64,000 bases of DNA, taken from contig NZ_AP023321.1 in the NCBI RefSeq assembly GCF_015140235.1, positions 2,222,501 to 2,286,500 on the forward strand, read 5' to 3'. Each line of letters begins with the position of its first letter. Within the stretch, counting starts at the first letter, position 1. Position numbers and translations under genes: made by a program. Positions 1-9,965 of the stretch are shown piece after piece. Below the pieces are notes generated by a model. The model did no database searches and was not told where the DNA came from. It saw only the letters and a program-made list of their open reading frames with translations. The DNA comes from Solibaculum mannosilyticum. GTDB taxonomy: Bacteria; Bacillota; Clostridia; Oscillospirales; Acutalibacteraceae.

Positions 1-1021
1 CTCCGCCATCGCTACCGGCCGGGAGATCTATGAAGGCCTTTACAGCCAGGAGCAGATCGATCAGGCCACTGCTGATATTTACACCGCTATCGAAGGTTTG
101 GTCGACCGTTTCTCCATGATTTCCGATAAGGACTCTTACGCAGTCAATGAGGAAATCAGCTTGACCGTCACCACTCCGGAAGATGTCAAGACCATCGGCA
201 TCAAGAACGATCGCGGCAGCTTCCTGGGAATCTCCAGCATCAGCTACAAAGTGATCGACGGCGTCAAGGTTTGGAGCCTCAAGACCTCTATGGGTTCTGC
301 CGGCAACCGTTCCATCGACCTGTTCGTGAAGGAAGACGGACAATGGAAAGATACTGGCTCCAGCCTAGACTTACTGGTCGATTCGGCTCCTATTGAGGAT
401 ATCCAGCCCTCCTTCGCTATGGCTACCGTCAATAAATCCGAGGTCGATGTGGATGAGACCTTTACCATTACCGCCGTCACTTCCACTGCTATCGACCGTC
501 TCCAGCTTACCAATGAAAGGGGCAATGCCATCAGTGTCACAAGCAAGGATTACTATGACGATGGTTATGTCCGTATTTGGAAACTGCGCACCTCCTTGGG
601 CAGCTCGGGTGACCGCACTTTGACTGTCAAAGCTGGTTCCGGTTCCGAATGGCTGGAGAAGGAAGTCAACGTCAACATCACCGTCAGAGGCGGAAGCACA
701 AAACCCGATCTGCCTCCTGTGGTCGGCGACGCTCATGTTTTGAGTCTGAATTTCTCTGCTGACTCGGCTGCTGTGAATGAAGTTTTCCACGGCACTGCCG
801 TCACCACTACCGGCGTCAACAAGATCTCCATCCGCAATGAGCGTGACAAGGGTGTTACCCTCTCCAACCTGACCTATTCCGACAACGGCAATGTCCGCAC
901 CTGGAACTTTGACCTGTCGGTCGGCAGCACTGGTTTCCGTATGTTTGATCTGGTTGGTTTCTCCGATGGGGAACAGCTTGATACAAGAGTTAACTGCTCC
1001 ATGACCATTACTGCCAAATAA
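1..1021 (+). CDS. C-terminal part of a secreted multidomain protein with three copies of a shared C-terminal module (partial)
   Basis: The reading frame is open from base 2 to the TAA at 1019-1021, so the gene begins upstream of the window. The first 30 or so residues form a helix resembling the end of a FIVAR-type segment. Three copies of a roughly 95-residue beta-rich module follow, at about 101-385, 407-690 and 731-1018. Each copy carries a VNE- or VDE-type start, an N[ED]RG or NERDKG core and an S[VLM]GS.G.R motif near its end. The same module ends the GH38 and GH92 mannosidases of this window. By analogy this is the tail of another large exported glycan-degrading enzyme, but its catalytic part is not visible. 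A hairpin follows the stop, and the GH38 gene starts 116 bases downstream. Confidence 0.8.
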   Translation, partial: SAIATGREIYEGLYSQEQIDQATADIYTAIEGLVDRFSMISDKDSYAVNEEISLTVTTPEDVKTIGIKNDRGSFLGISSISYKVIDGVKVWSLKTSMGSAGNRSIDLFVKEDGQWKDTGSSLDLLVDSAPIEDIQPSFAMATVNKSEVDVDETFTITAVTSTAIDRLQLTNERGNAISVTSKDYYDDGYVRIWKLRTSLGSSGDRTLTVKAGSGSEWLEKEVNVNITVRGGSTKPDLPPVVGDAHVLSLNFSADSAAVNEVFHGTAVTTTGVNKISIRNERDKGVTLSNLTYSDNGNVRTWNFDLSVGSTGFRMFDLVGFSDGEQLDTRVNCSMTITAK

Positions 1022-1038
1022 GTCAACTAATAATGTGT

Positions 1039-1075
1039 CTGCCGGGTCGGTCTCCGGCCCGGCAGCCTCTTATTT
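1039..1075 (+). terminator. GC-rich terminator-like hairpin between the first two secreted-protein genes
   Basis: CTGCCGGG (1039-1046) pairs with CCCGGCAG (1058-1065), and inner CGG/CCG pairs extend the stem around a TCT loop. A pyrimidine-rich tail with few consecutive T follows, so termination may be only partial. A weak TTGCCG-17-TATAGA promoter match lies at 1086-1114. Confidence 0.5.
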
Positions 1076-1137
1076 TCCGCATCTCTTGCCGCATAGGCGC
1101 GGCAACCCTATAGAAAGAAACAAAAGGAGGTTGTACT

Positions 1138-4100
1138 ATGAAGAAGTCACGCAAAATTCTTGCCCTTGCGTTGTCTCTGTCCATGCTCTGCACGGCTGCT
1201 TTGCCGCTGACGGCGGGCGCTGAGCAGTCCATCTCGGCCAGCGACACGCTCAACCACGGCGTTTATGTTGAGTATTACGAAGTGGAACCCAACGCTCCCT
1301 ATGACCTGGTTACTTCCGACCTGAAGAATACCGGGTTCGTCCAAACCATCAACTTTGGCGACATGAATTCGGTTGGTTTGGAAATGGTCGGACGCAATAT
1401 TTATTATGGCGCCCGTCTCCATTTCTACATCATCCCCGAGGAAAGCGGCAACTATGTCTTTAATCCGGATGCCGATGACTATGTCCGTCTGTGGGTCAAC
1501 GGCAATCAGATTATCCAAGGCGGCTGGGGTGGAAACTATTATGCTGAGCGTCCCTCCAAATCTGTCTATCTGGAAGCCGGGGAAAAATATGAGATCCAGC
1601 TGGATTATGCCCAGGTTACCGGCGGCGCTGGTCTGACCCTTTATTGGTCCAAAGACGGCGCGAAAAAGACGGTCGTCCCAGCTGACGTCCTGTATCTGCC
1701 TGAAGGCATGGGACCGGTCGACTTCCCGGAAATCCCGGAAGTAGGCACCGGTAAAATCTACGCCGTGGCCACCTCCCATTTGGACACCATTTGGAACTGG
1801 ACCTACGAGACCACCATCGGCGAGTACATCCCCAAGACCATGCGGGAAAACTTCGACCGCATTGAAAACAGCCCCAACTACAAGATCAGCTTTGAAGGCG
1901 CACGCCGCTACGCTCTGATGGAAGAATATTATCCGGAAGAGTTCGAGCAGGTCAAGGAGTATGTGGCTGAGGGACGTTGGAACACCGCCGGCAGCTCCTG
2001 GGAGAACGGCGACCAAAACGGCCCCTCCCCTGAGGCACTCATCCGTAACGCCCTCTACGGCAACCAGTACTTCGCCGACACCTTCGGCAACGACAAACGC
2101 AGCAAGGATATCTATCTGCCCGACTGTTTCGGCTTTGGTTACGCCATGCCTTCGTGGATGACCCACATGAACCTGATTTCCTTTATGACCCAGAAGCTGA
2201 CCTGGGGCAACGCCTTCCCCAACGAACAGCTACCCTTTGACATCGGTCGCTGGATCGGTCCGGACGGCAATTCAGTCATGGCCTCCATCAACAACGGCAG
2301 CTACACCTCCAGCGTAAGCAGCAGCCGCCGTGAAGACAGCTGGACTCTCAATAAACTGAACCAGAATAAGGCCTGGGGCTACTACGGCACCACCTTCTTC
2401 TACGGCGTGGGCGACACTGGCGGTGCTATCGGCCAGGATTCCATTAATATCATCGACAACGATATCGCCCTCAACGGCACGGAAGAAAGCGACGGCATCG
2501 ACGTCATTTCCTCCACCACCGACCAATGGGCCCGCGAGATGACCGAGGAACAGAAAGCCGCTGCTCCCACCTACGATGGTGAGATGCTGCTGAAAGAGCA
2601 CGGCGTCGGTTCCTGGACATCCCGTGCTCTTGGCCACCGCTGGAACTCCCGCAACGAGCTCTTAGGCGTGGCCGCTGAGAAATCGGCTGTTGCAGCTTCC
2701 TGGCTGGGCACTGAAGAATATCCCATGGATGCCTTCAACACCGCTTGGACAAGGGTCATCGGCCATCAGTTCCACGATGACATCACCGGTACCTCCTATG
2801 CGACCGAATATGTCCGCAGCTGGAACGACTATATGCTGTCCCTCAACCAGTTCGGCAACGAATATGAAAACGCTGTGGGCGGCGTAGCTTCGGCTATGGA
2901 CACCAGTATGGCAGAGGGCACCGCTTTGGTGGTCAACAATCCGGTGGCTCTGGACCGCAACGACGTTGTGGAAGCTACCGTCACCATGGACAGCGACTGC
3001 GAATATATCCGCGTCTATGACGACGAGGGCAACGAAGTTCCCTCCCAGATTCTCAGCAAGGACGGCAACGTCTTCGAGATCGCCTTTACCGCGGAGGTCG
3101 CCTCCATGGGCTATCGTGTGTTCGATGTTCGCCCCGCCGATTCGGCCAGTGATATCGACACCGGCATGAGCGTCACCGCCAATTCCCTTTCCAACGACAA
3201 GTACGACGTCACCATCGATGAAAACGGCGACATCAGCAGCATCTATGACAAGACTTTGGACAAAGAGCTGCTGGCTGAACCCATCCGCCTGGGCCAGCTC
3301 AACGACACCGAAACCGAGTGGCCCGCTTGGGAGCTGAAGTTCTCCGATTACGCTGACAAAGACGCCCGTGAATATGTGGCCGATAAGGCTTCCGACATCG
3401 AGATCGTGGAGAATGGTCCGGCCCGCGTGGCTTTGAAGATCACCCGCGAATACGGCAATTCTTCTTACGAGCAGATCGTCAGCTTGGACAACGGCGGCGA
3501 AGCTGTGGAAGTCCAGAACGTCATTGACTGGCACGAAAAATCCACGATGCTGAAGGCCACCTTCCAGCTGAACGCCGCCAATGAGACCGCCACTTATGAC
3601 CTGGGCCTGGGCGCCATCGAGCGTACCAACAACACCCAGTGGCAGGCAGAGTCCCCCGCCCAGAAGTGGGCCGATTTGACCGACGAATCGGGTGAGTTCG
3701 GCGTATCCATCCTGAGCGACAGCAAAAACGGCTGGGATAAACCTTATGACGATACTCTGCGCCTGACCCTCATCCACACCCCCACCGGCGATTACCTGTC
3801 TGAGAGCCATCAGAGCAATCTGGAACAGGGCGAGAACCGCTTCGGTTACGCCATCTACGGCCATGCCAACACCTACGGCGAGGCCGAGACCCAGCAGCAG
3901 GCCCAGCTCTTCACCGAGCCTATGGTCGCTTTCCAGACCGTCAAACACGATGGTTCCCTCGGCTCCAACTACTCCTTCGCCTCCATCAGCAACGACGACA
4001 TCATCGTCCGCGCTGTCAAGAACGGCGAAGTGGGTGAAGGCCTCGAGAACCAGGGCGACGAAATCATCGTCCGCTTCAACGAAGGCGCCAACAAAGCGGC

Positions 4101-6501
4101 TTCCGATGTTGAATTCTCCATCGGCAACGGCATTGCAAGCGTCCGTGAAGTTTACGGCTCCGAAGAAACCATGCCCGAAGACGTTTCTGCCGAGCAGGGA
4201 GCATACGAGCTCAAGGACGGCAAACTTGTCTTTGACATGAAGCCCTACGGCATCCGCTCCTTCGCCATCAAACTGAAGGATTCCGGCATCGACGTTGCAG
4301 CCGATGAATCGGCTTCCATCGCTCTGCCCTACAACAAGGACATTTATTCCTCCAACAGCAACAAGACCGATTCCAACATGAATGCAAAACGTGAAGCATT
4401 CCCCAGCGAACTGGTTCCCAGCGTTATCACCGCTGCGGGCGTTGACTTCGTCATGGGCGACAAGACCGATGGTGCTGATAACGCAATTGTTGCCAACGGC
4501 CAGACCATCGAGATTCCCGAAGGCTACAACAAACTGCATCTGTTGGCCTTCTCCACCAATGGCGATCATAACGCTACCTTTAAAGTTGGCGACTCCGTGC
4601 AGACCATCAGTATTGCCGATTATTCGGAAAATATTGCTGAATGGGAAGTATATCCTGTCAATACCGACGCCTACATCAAACAGGATGACGTCGCCTATGT
4701 AGCTACCCACCGTCACTCCAACGGCGGTGACCAGATTGCTGCCAATACCTACATGTTCCAGTACGAACTGGATATCCCCGAAGGCGCTACCTCTGTGGTT
4801 CTGCCTGAAGATAACACCATCTTCATCACTGCCGCTACCGCAGTGAATGAGCAGGCTCCCGGCGAGATCGTCACCGAGATGTACGATTCCAGAGAGTATG
4901 TCGAGACGCAAGAAGCAACCGGCCAATTTGAAGGCTACTCGGGATTTGAAGAAGATGATCCGGTTCCTTACGAGAGCCAGACTAGCAACTGCGTCAAGAT
5001 TGATAACGCTAAGTGTGAAGTCGTAGCCGATGAAAACGCCCATTCCGGCAGCAACGTTGTCCGTCTGACTGGTACCGATACTGTCAGCCAAAGCGGTATA
5101 GGCATCTCCCACGTCTACTTTGACCTCTATCCCGCCAGCGGATTTACAATCCAGCCCGGCACGTATATCGAGTACTGGATTAAGCCGAACAACGAAATCT
5201 CCCGTCACGCTGGCCTTGATATCGGCACTGACGATTACGACGCCTCGTATAACGCTACTATGCGCGACAACGCCAAGTGTGTCGACCAAAACGGTACCCA
5301 GATGCATCCCAAGAACGCCCGCGGCGAGGTCGGCGAATGGACCAGGATCCGCTGTGACATTGGCAAATACTTTAAGCCCGGCACCAAGGTCACTAGCCTC
5401 TGGTTTGTTTACGACAATCCGGAAGGCCAAGGCGAAATTGATGTTTGCATTGACGATATCTTCATTGGCATCGATAAGACCAGAGAAGACCTCCAGTCGC
5501 TGGTAGACGAAGTCAATTCCCTCAATCGTGAAGATTACTACGAAAATGGCTTCGTAAATGTAGATGAGGTCATGGAGAGAGCCGAATCTGCTCTTGCTGA
5601 CGAAACCACTACCAATCAGATGTTCAGTATCATCTATGACAAACTGCAAAAGGCTGTGGATCAGCTGGTTCCTAAGGTCGCCGATAAATCTCCCTTGATC
5701 GCTCTCATGGAAGAAGTTAACGCTATTGATAGAACCCTCTACACAGAAGAATCCCTCGCTATCTTGGACAAAGCCATTGCCAAGGGCCAGAAGGTTCTGG
5801 ATAACGCTCATGCTTCTCCCGATGATGTAACTATTGCGATTGAAGACCTGAACAACGCTGTTGCCGCTTTGGAAAAACAGCCTGAGTTCTATGCTACCAC
5901 CGACAAGGATCGGTATGAAGTCAACGAGACCATTACCGCTACCATCATCACTTCTAAGGATGCCCGTGGTCTGAGTCTGCGCAATGAGAGAGATAAGGCT
6001 ATCGGCCTGACCAGTATCTCTTCCCGCATCAGCGGCGATAAGAAGATCTGGACTGTTACCTTCTCGGTAGGTTCCAACGGAACACGTGCTTTGAATGTCC
6101 TGGCCAACACCTTGACAGACGGATGGGTTGAGACTGGTATTACCGTCAACTTCCAGGTTGGCGATCCTAAACCGGTTGAGCCTGAGGATCCCACTCCTCT
6201 CCAGGTTCTCTCCCTCGATTTCGATAAGAGTGTTGTCGGTGTCAATGAAACTGTCCAAGCCACTGTCACCACAACCACTTCGGTCGACGGCATCGTCCTG
6301 CGCAACGAGAGAGATAAGGGTATCACCATCAGTAACGTGGAGTACACCGATAATAAGGATGTCCGTACCTGGACATTTGACTTCTCTGTCGGTTCGGCTG
6401 GTTTCCGTAACTTGACCGTCAAAGGATACAGCGGCACAAGAACCAATATTGAATCTTGGACTGAAAATGCTGTATCTCAGGCTTTGATCGTTACAAAGTA
6501 A
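1138..6501 (+). CDS. Secreted GH38 alpha-mannosidase with PA14, FIVAR and two C-terminal repeat modules
   Basis: This 1787-residue exported enzyme should hydrolyse alpha-mannosidic linkages in mannose-rich glycans. The ATG follows AAAGGAGG with good spacing. A signal peptide covers residues 1-29 (KKSRK, hydrophobic core, AGA end). A PA14-like carbohydrate-binding domain spans about 41-182. The GH38 catalytic domain starts near 206: H214 and D216 in SHLDTIW, D329 in YLPDCFG and H546 in QFHDDITGTS match the family's zinc ligands, with D329 as nucleophile. The GH38 C-terminal beta domains run to about 1050. NPCBM-like and jelly-roll segments lie at about 1080-1440, two FIVAR helical repeats at 1449-1583, and two copies of the shared module at 1583-1787. 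No LPXTG or SLH anchor is visible. The exact linkage specificity is not readable from the sequence. Confidence 0.95.
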   Translation: MKKSRKILALALSLSMLCTAALPLTAGAEQSISASDTLNHGVYVEYYEVEPNAPYDLVTSDLKNTGFVQTINFGDMNSVGLEMVGRNIYYGARLHFYIIPEESGNYVFNPDADDYVRLWVNGNQIIQGGWGGNYYAERPSKSVYLEAGEKYEIQLDYAQVTGGAGLTLYWSKDGAKKTVVPADVLYLPEGMGPVDFPEIPEVGTGKIYAVATSHLDTIWNWTYETTIGEYIPKTMRENFDRIENSPNYKISFEGARRYALMEEYYPEEFEQVKEYVAEGRWNTAGSSWENGDQNGPSPEALIRNALYGNQYFADTFGNDKRSKDIYLPDCFGFGYAMPSWMTHMNLISFMTQKLTWGNAFPNEQLPFDIGRWIGPDGNSVMASINNGSYTSSVSSSRREDSWTLNKLNQNKAWGYYGTTFFYGVGDTGGAIGQDSINIIDNDIALNGTEESDGIDVISSTTDQWAREMTEEQKAAAPTYDGEMLLKEHGVGSWTSRALGHRWNSRNELLGVAAEKSAVAASWLGTEEYPMDAFNTAWTRVIGHQFHDDITGTSYATEYVRSWNDYMLSLNQFGNEYENAVGGVASAMDTSMAEGTALVVNNPVALDRNDVVEATVTMDSDCEYIRVYDDEGNEVPSQILSKDGNVFEIAFTAEVASMGYRVFDVRPADSASDIDTGMSVTANSLSNDKYDVTIDENGDISSIYDKTLDKELLAEPIRLGQLNDTETEWPAWELKFSDYADKDAREYVADKASDIEIVENGPARVALKITREYGNSSYEQIVSLDNGGEAVEVQNVIDWHEKSTMLKATFQLNAANETATYDLGLGAIERTNNTQWQAESPAQKWADLTDESGEFGVSILSDSKNGWDKPYDDTLRLTLIHTPTGDYLSESHQSNLEQGENRFGYAIYGHANTYGEAETQQQAQLFTEPMVAFQTVKHDGSLGSNYSFASISNDDIIVRAVKNGEVGEGLENQGDEIIVRFNEGANKAASDVEFSIGNGIASVREVYGSEETMPEDVSAEQGAYELKDGKLVFDMKPYGIRSFAIKLKDSGIDVAADESASIALPYNKDIYSSNSNKTDSNMNAKREAFPSELVPSVITAAGVDFVMGDKTDGADNAIVANGQTIEIPEGYNKLHLLAFSTNGDHNATFKVGDSVQTISIADYSENIAEWEVYPVNTDAYIKQDDVAYVATHRHSNGGDQIAANTYMFQYELDIPEGATSVVLPEDNTIFITAATAVNEQAPGEIVTEMYDSREYVETQEATGQFEGYSGFEEDDPVPYESQTSNCVKIDNAKCEVVADENAHSGSNVVRLTGTDTVSQSGIGISHVYFDLYPASGFTIQPGTYIEYWIKPNNEISRHAGLDIGTDDYDASYNATMRDNAKCVDQNGTQMHPKNARGEVGEWTRIRCDIGKYFKPGTKVTSLWFVYDNPEGQGEIDVCIDDIFIGIDKTREDLQSLVDEVNSLNREDYYENGFVNVDEVMERAESALADETTTNQMFSIIYDKLQKAVDQLVPKVADKSPLIALMEEVNAIDRTLYTEESLAILDKAIAKGQKVLDNAHASPDDVTIAIEDLNNAVAALEKQPEFYATTDKDRYEVNETITATIITSKDARGLSLRNERDKAIGLTSISSRISGDKKIWTVTFSVGSNGTRALNVLANTLTDGWVETGITVNFQVGDPKPVEPEDPTPLQVLSLDFDKSVVGVNETVQATVTTTTSVDGIVLRNERDKGITISNVEYTDNKDVRTWTFDFSVGSAGFRNLTVKGYSGTRTNIESWTENAVSQALIVTK

Positions 6502-6532
6502 ATTTTACAACCTTCCTTTCATGTTATAGCAA

Positions 6533-6585
6533 AAAAGGCCCTAGAGTAAATCCAAATTCGTTTGGAAAGGCTCTGGGGCCTTTTC
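6533..6585 (+). terminator. Rho-independent terminator after the GH38 gene
   Basis: AAAAAGGCCC pairs with GGGCCTTTT, enclosing AGAG/CTCT and an inner CCAAA-ttcg-TTTGG stem, and is followed by a short T run. Confidence 0.8.
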
Positions 6586-6628
6586 CTGCCTTTCTTGGCA
6601 CTTACGACATAGGGAAAAAAGAAACCCT

Positions 6629-6657
6629 TTTATTTTATCTCCCTTTTGTGCTATAAT
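6629..6657 (+). promoter_or_regulatory. Probable promoter of the lipoprotein-regulator-kinase operon
   Basis: A consensus TATAAT lies at 6652-6657. A weak TTTATT is 17 bp upstream at 6629-6634. The predicted leader to the ATG at 6801 is about 137 bases. The poor -35 box suggests activation or low basal activity. Confidence 0.45.
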
Positions 6658-6800
6658 AATAGTAATTGTATGGAGTCGTCTTTACAGCGGTTTTCTGTCA
6701 TTTTATCAATTACAAAACGCCTTGATTTTTTGTGTTCCTTTCAGAAGTTTCGCTTTTTGAGGGAGAACCTCCACCTCGGTTTTCAGGAAAGTGTGTTGCA

Positions 6801-8357
6801 ATGATTCGAGCCGTTTCGAAAAGTTTCTTTTCTTTTTGGGCAGTGCTGACAGCTGTCTTATTTTTATGTTCATCTTGCGCCAGATCTACGGATCAAAACA
6901 AACAAATAACTTCTGGACTTTCCTCCTCTGTGACATTAAAAATGTATCTCCCTGGAGAGGAAAGCAAATCCTTTTCCAAAGTCCTGGATCAGATCAATGC
7001 TATCTTATCCAGCCGGATCGGCGCTACTTTGGATATTTCTTTTATCTCCCCTTCCAAGATGCTTCGGCAATACCCCACCCTTTTTACCAATGGCACTGAT
7101 TTTGACCTGGTCTATGTCTCATCCGACGCCAATTATATGCAACGTGTAGCCAATCATTATTATCTGGAGATCACACAGGATCTTCTGAAGGACAATGCTC
7201 CAGCTTTGCTGGAAACCATTCCTGACCAGTTGTGGGAACAAGTCAAAGCCAACGATAAAGTTTATATGATCCCTTCTTCCTCGGATTATTCCGATCGGAT
7301 GGTCTTTCTGATCCGAAAGGATCTTCTGGACAAATATGGACTTGATACTCCTACCTCTCTGGATGAGCTGGAACAATATTTAAAATTGGTGGCTTCCAAC
7401 GAGGAAGGGATGATCCCTTATCAGGTAGGTGAGACAGGCTTAGAGCTTTTACAAGCGGCTTTTCTCCAGCCCAGGGGATTGACCCTAGTAGATCAGAACG
7501 CTCTCCTGGCGGCCCAGACTGAAGGATTGGGGGACTCCCTGATTTCCTTGACCGATTATGCCCCTTATCTGGATTATCTGCAGCGCATTTACAGTTGGAA
7601 GCAGCTTGGATTAATTCCGAGCAATGCCGCCGCCCGCAGGACAGTCACTTACGATGCCTTCCGGCAAGGTGATTCCGCCCTTTATATCGGCGATCTGGAC
7701 AGCGCCCTTCTCGCTCAGATGCTGGTGGAACAAGACAATCGTTATCGGCTCAATGAAGCTCCTTGGGAGGCCTCGATCATTGATCTCTCGGCCGACCAGC
7801 CCACAGGGGCCTTTCCTCATGCGCCGGCCGGCATTGCGATCCGCAACGGCTCACAGCATGTGGGATTAGCGCTCCAGGTCATTGATCTCCTGCGCAATGA
7901 CCGGCAGCTCCATGATCTCCTACTGTACGGTATTCAAAATGAGCATTGGGTTGCATCCGGCAATTCTTCTTGGACGGCTGGATCCTCTTTCTCAGATTAT
8001 CCCACTAATTTATATGCCAAATACGCCTTTGGCTCCAGCCTGGACCGTGAACCAGAATCCCCTCCAGAGGAATACACTTCAATCCGTAACCAGTGGAAAG
8101 AAAACGTCGTGCAAAACAGCACGATCAACTGTTTTCGCCCTTATCCAGGCGAACGGTATTCCATTGTTTCCGATATGGAGCTTCTCAACATCAAATATCT
8201 CTTTCCCCTTCAACTAGGAGCTTATGATGATCCGAAAGGTTATCTAGACCACTATCGGGAAAAATCTAGAATGGCTGTGGTAGAAACTTATATTCAAGTG
8301 GTCAATGATCAGGCTGTGGATTACTGCAAACGCATGGACAATCCTTCCGCTTTTTAG
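6801..8357 (+). CDS. Extracellular solute-binding lipoprotein linked to a YesM/YesN pair
   Basis: I chose the ATG at 6801 because it begins directly with a lipoprotein-type leader (positive N terminus, hydrophobic stretch, LCSSCAR with the lipid-carrying Cys near residue 26) and has AGGAAA upstream; an upstream in-frame GTG at 6732 lacks these features. The mature part resembles bacterial family 1 solute-binding proteins: an N-terminal strand set near VTLKMYLPGEESK, a FDLVYVSSDA segment and the hinge RKDLLDKYGLDTPTSLDELE. No permease genes follow. Instead a response regulator starts 18 bases later and a sensor kinase after that. A binding lipoprotein encoded with YesM/YesN-type regulators often acts as a co-sensor rather than a transport component. 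The ligand is unknown; the surroundings suggest a mannose-containing oligosaccharide. Confidence 0.8.
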   Translation: MIRAVSKSFFSFWAVLTAVLFLCSSCARSTDQNKQITSGLSSSVTLKMYLPGEESKSFSKVLDQINAILSSRIGATLDISFISPSKMLRQYPTLFTNGTDFDLVYVSSDANYMQRVANHYYLEITQDLLKDNAPALLETIPDQLWEQVKANDKVYMIPSSSDYSDRMVFLIRKDLLDKYGLDTPTSLDELEQYLKLVASNEEGMIPYQVGETGLELLQAAFLQPRGLTLVDQNALLAAQTEGLGDSLISLTDYAPYLDYLQRIYSWKQLGLIPSNAAARRTVTYDAFRQGDSALYIGDLDSALLAQMLVEQDNRYRLNEAPWEASIIDLSADQPTGAFPHAPAGIAIRNGSQHVGLALQVIDLLRNDRQLHDLLLYGIQNEHWVASGNSSWTAGSSFSDYPTNLYAKYAFGSSLDREPESPPEEYTSIRNQWKENVVQNSTINCFRPYPGERYSIVSDMELLNIKYLFPLQLGAYDDPKGYLDHYREKSRMAVVETYIQVVNDQAVDYCKRMDNPSAF

Positions 8358-8375
8358 AGGAGACGAAGATATCGT

Positions 8376-9965
8376 ATGTTTAAATTGCTAATTGTGGACG
8401 ATGAACGGTTGACACGTGAAGGAATTATCAAGCATCTAAATTGGAACAAATTGGGCATCGGGGAGATTGAACAGGCTGAAAACGGTCTCCAGGCTTTGGA
8501 AATCTGCCGTGATTTTCAGCCGGATATCATTCTTTCTGACATCCGTATGGCCAAGATGAATGGAATTGAGTTTATTCAAAGTGTTAAGGATCTGGATCCT
8601 GATTGCAGCATTATCTTCATGAGCGCCTATACGGACAAAGAGTACTACAAGGCGGCTATCCAGCTCAAGGTAGTCAGCTTTATCGAGAAACCCATTGATC
8701 TCTCCGAACTGGAAACCGCTATTAAAAATGCCATTACCACCCGTTTGGAACGCATTAAAATTCACCAGTACTCTAAGACGTTGCAGAAAATGCAGCAGGC
8801 CAATGCCGACACAATTAAGGCGCATTTTACCATTCAGTTGACTCGTCCCAACTCTTCTGAACAAATCCAGGAAAGCCTGAAGTATTTGAAGGATTTCATC
8901 CCGCTGGACGGCCATTTCTTAACGGTCACTATTGCCCTTCATTCCCCTGAAGCCCTGGTTCCGGATCAACAGGATGCCATGAAACAGATTATTGACAACC
9001 AATTGGATTCTCTGTGTCCTCGGTATCATATTGAGTATATCTGGGCTTTTAAGGATATCAATACGATTATCATCCATTTCTTTACGACGTCGGATAACCC
9101 TCATTTGATTTCAGAACGCAAAATATCTGAGCTTTGCCGCAAATTATATACCCCTTTAAAAAAGCGGTGCAACGTTTCCATCGGGATCGGAAATGCTGTA
9201 AAAAATATCGATAAGGTCTATGAATCCTATACACAGGCCGCCCTGGCGCTTCAAAAGGTTTTTTATTGCGCGACCATCCCCATCACCACTTACCGGCGTT
9301 CCCAAGGTTCTATGGTTTATCGGATGGAGGATAGCCTGCTCAAATCGTTTGAAGAAAAACTGCAGAATCGGGATGGCTCCGGGTTGGAACTCATGATCCG
9401 CAATCTTACGGCGGATATCCGTAATATGACTGATACCCAAGTCAACGTAGTAAAAAATATTTATTTCCGTCTTCTGTCCCTGATTATGGATCAGACCGAT
9501 CTGGACGGCATTACATCCCGCAAGTCTGACGACGATCAATTTCTCTGGGATGTGATCTCCCGCATCAATACGTTGAATGACCTGGAGAATTTTGCCTTGG
9601 AAAAGCTGGATTCCTTTATCCATCAGTATGAGAACCGCAGTAAGACCAGTTTGACGGTCTCCACCATTCTTCATCAGATCCACCAGCATTATGCTGAACC
9701 TACTTTTTCCATCTCCCAGATCAGTCAAAGCGTCGGATTGTCGGTCGCTTATATTTGCGTTTTGTTCCGCCAGGAAACTGGTAAGACCATCAACACCTAT
9801 ATCACAGAGTACCGTATGGAGAAGGCCAAAGCCCTCCTTAAGAAACCAAACCTAAAAAATTCCGATATTGCTGCGATGGTTGGATACAATGATGGCGATT
9901 ATTTCTCCCGTAACTTTAAGAAAATTACTGGTTACTCGCCTTCCGAGTATAGGGAGAAATTCTGA
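8376..9965 (+). CDS. YesN-type response regulator, receiver plus AraC DNA-binding domain
   Basis: This is a 529-residue cytoplasmic transcription regulator. The receiver domain covers residues 1-125, with acidic D8 and D9, phospho-acceptor D55 in LSDIRM, and the conserved lysine in FIEKPID. The middle region (about 130-400) is the variable sensor-like part of YesN proteins. The last 100 residues form two AraC-type helix-turn-helix motifs (PTFSISQISQSVGLSVAYIC and IAAMVGYNDGDYFSRNFKK), ending in GYSPSEYR. Its stop codon overlaps the kinase start in TGATG, so the pair is translationally coupled. Proteins of this type activate nearby sugar-use operons by binding direct repeats close to the -35 box. 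The transporter and GH92 promoters with the shared motif are natural targets, but that link is inferred. Confidence 0.92.
   Translation: MFKLLIVDDERLTREGIIKHLNWNKLGIGEIEQAENGLQALEICRDFQPDIILSDIRMAKMNGIEFIQSVKDLDPDCSIIFMSAYTDKEYYKAAIQLKVVSFIEKPIDLSELETAIKNAITTRLERIKIHQYSKTLQKMQQANADTIKAHFTIQLTRPNSSEQIQESLKYLKDFIPLDGHFLTVTIALHSPEALVPDQQDAMKQIIDNQLDSLCPRYHIEYIWAFKDINTIIIHFFTTSDNPHLISERKISELCRKLYTPLKKRCNVSIGIGNAVKNIDKVYESYTQAALALQKVFYCATIPITTYRRSQGSMVYRMEDSLLKSFEEKLQNRDGSGLELMIRNLTADIRNMTDTQVNVVKNIYFRLLSLIMDQTDLDGITSRKSDDDQFLWDVISRINTLNDLENFALEKLDSFIHQYENRSKTSLTVSTILHQIHQHYAEPTFSISQISQSVGLSVAYICVLFRQETGKTINTYITEYRMEKAKALLKKPNLKNSDIAAMVGYNDGDYFSRNFKKITGYSPSEYREKF

Noticed and set aside
101..1018. 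Tandem repeats as an assembly artefact
   Set aside because: The copies are diverged at the protein and DNA levels and recur in two other genes, so they are real modules.
2662..6258. 1198-residue open frame antisense to the GH38 gene
   Set aside because: It is the mirror of a highly biased coding strand. It has no ribosome site or recognisable domain, and the + strand protein is unmistakable.
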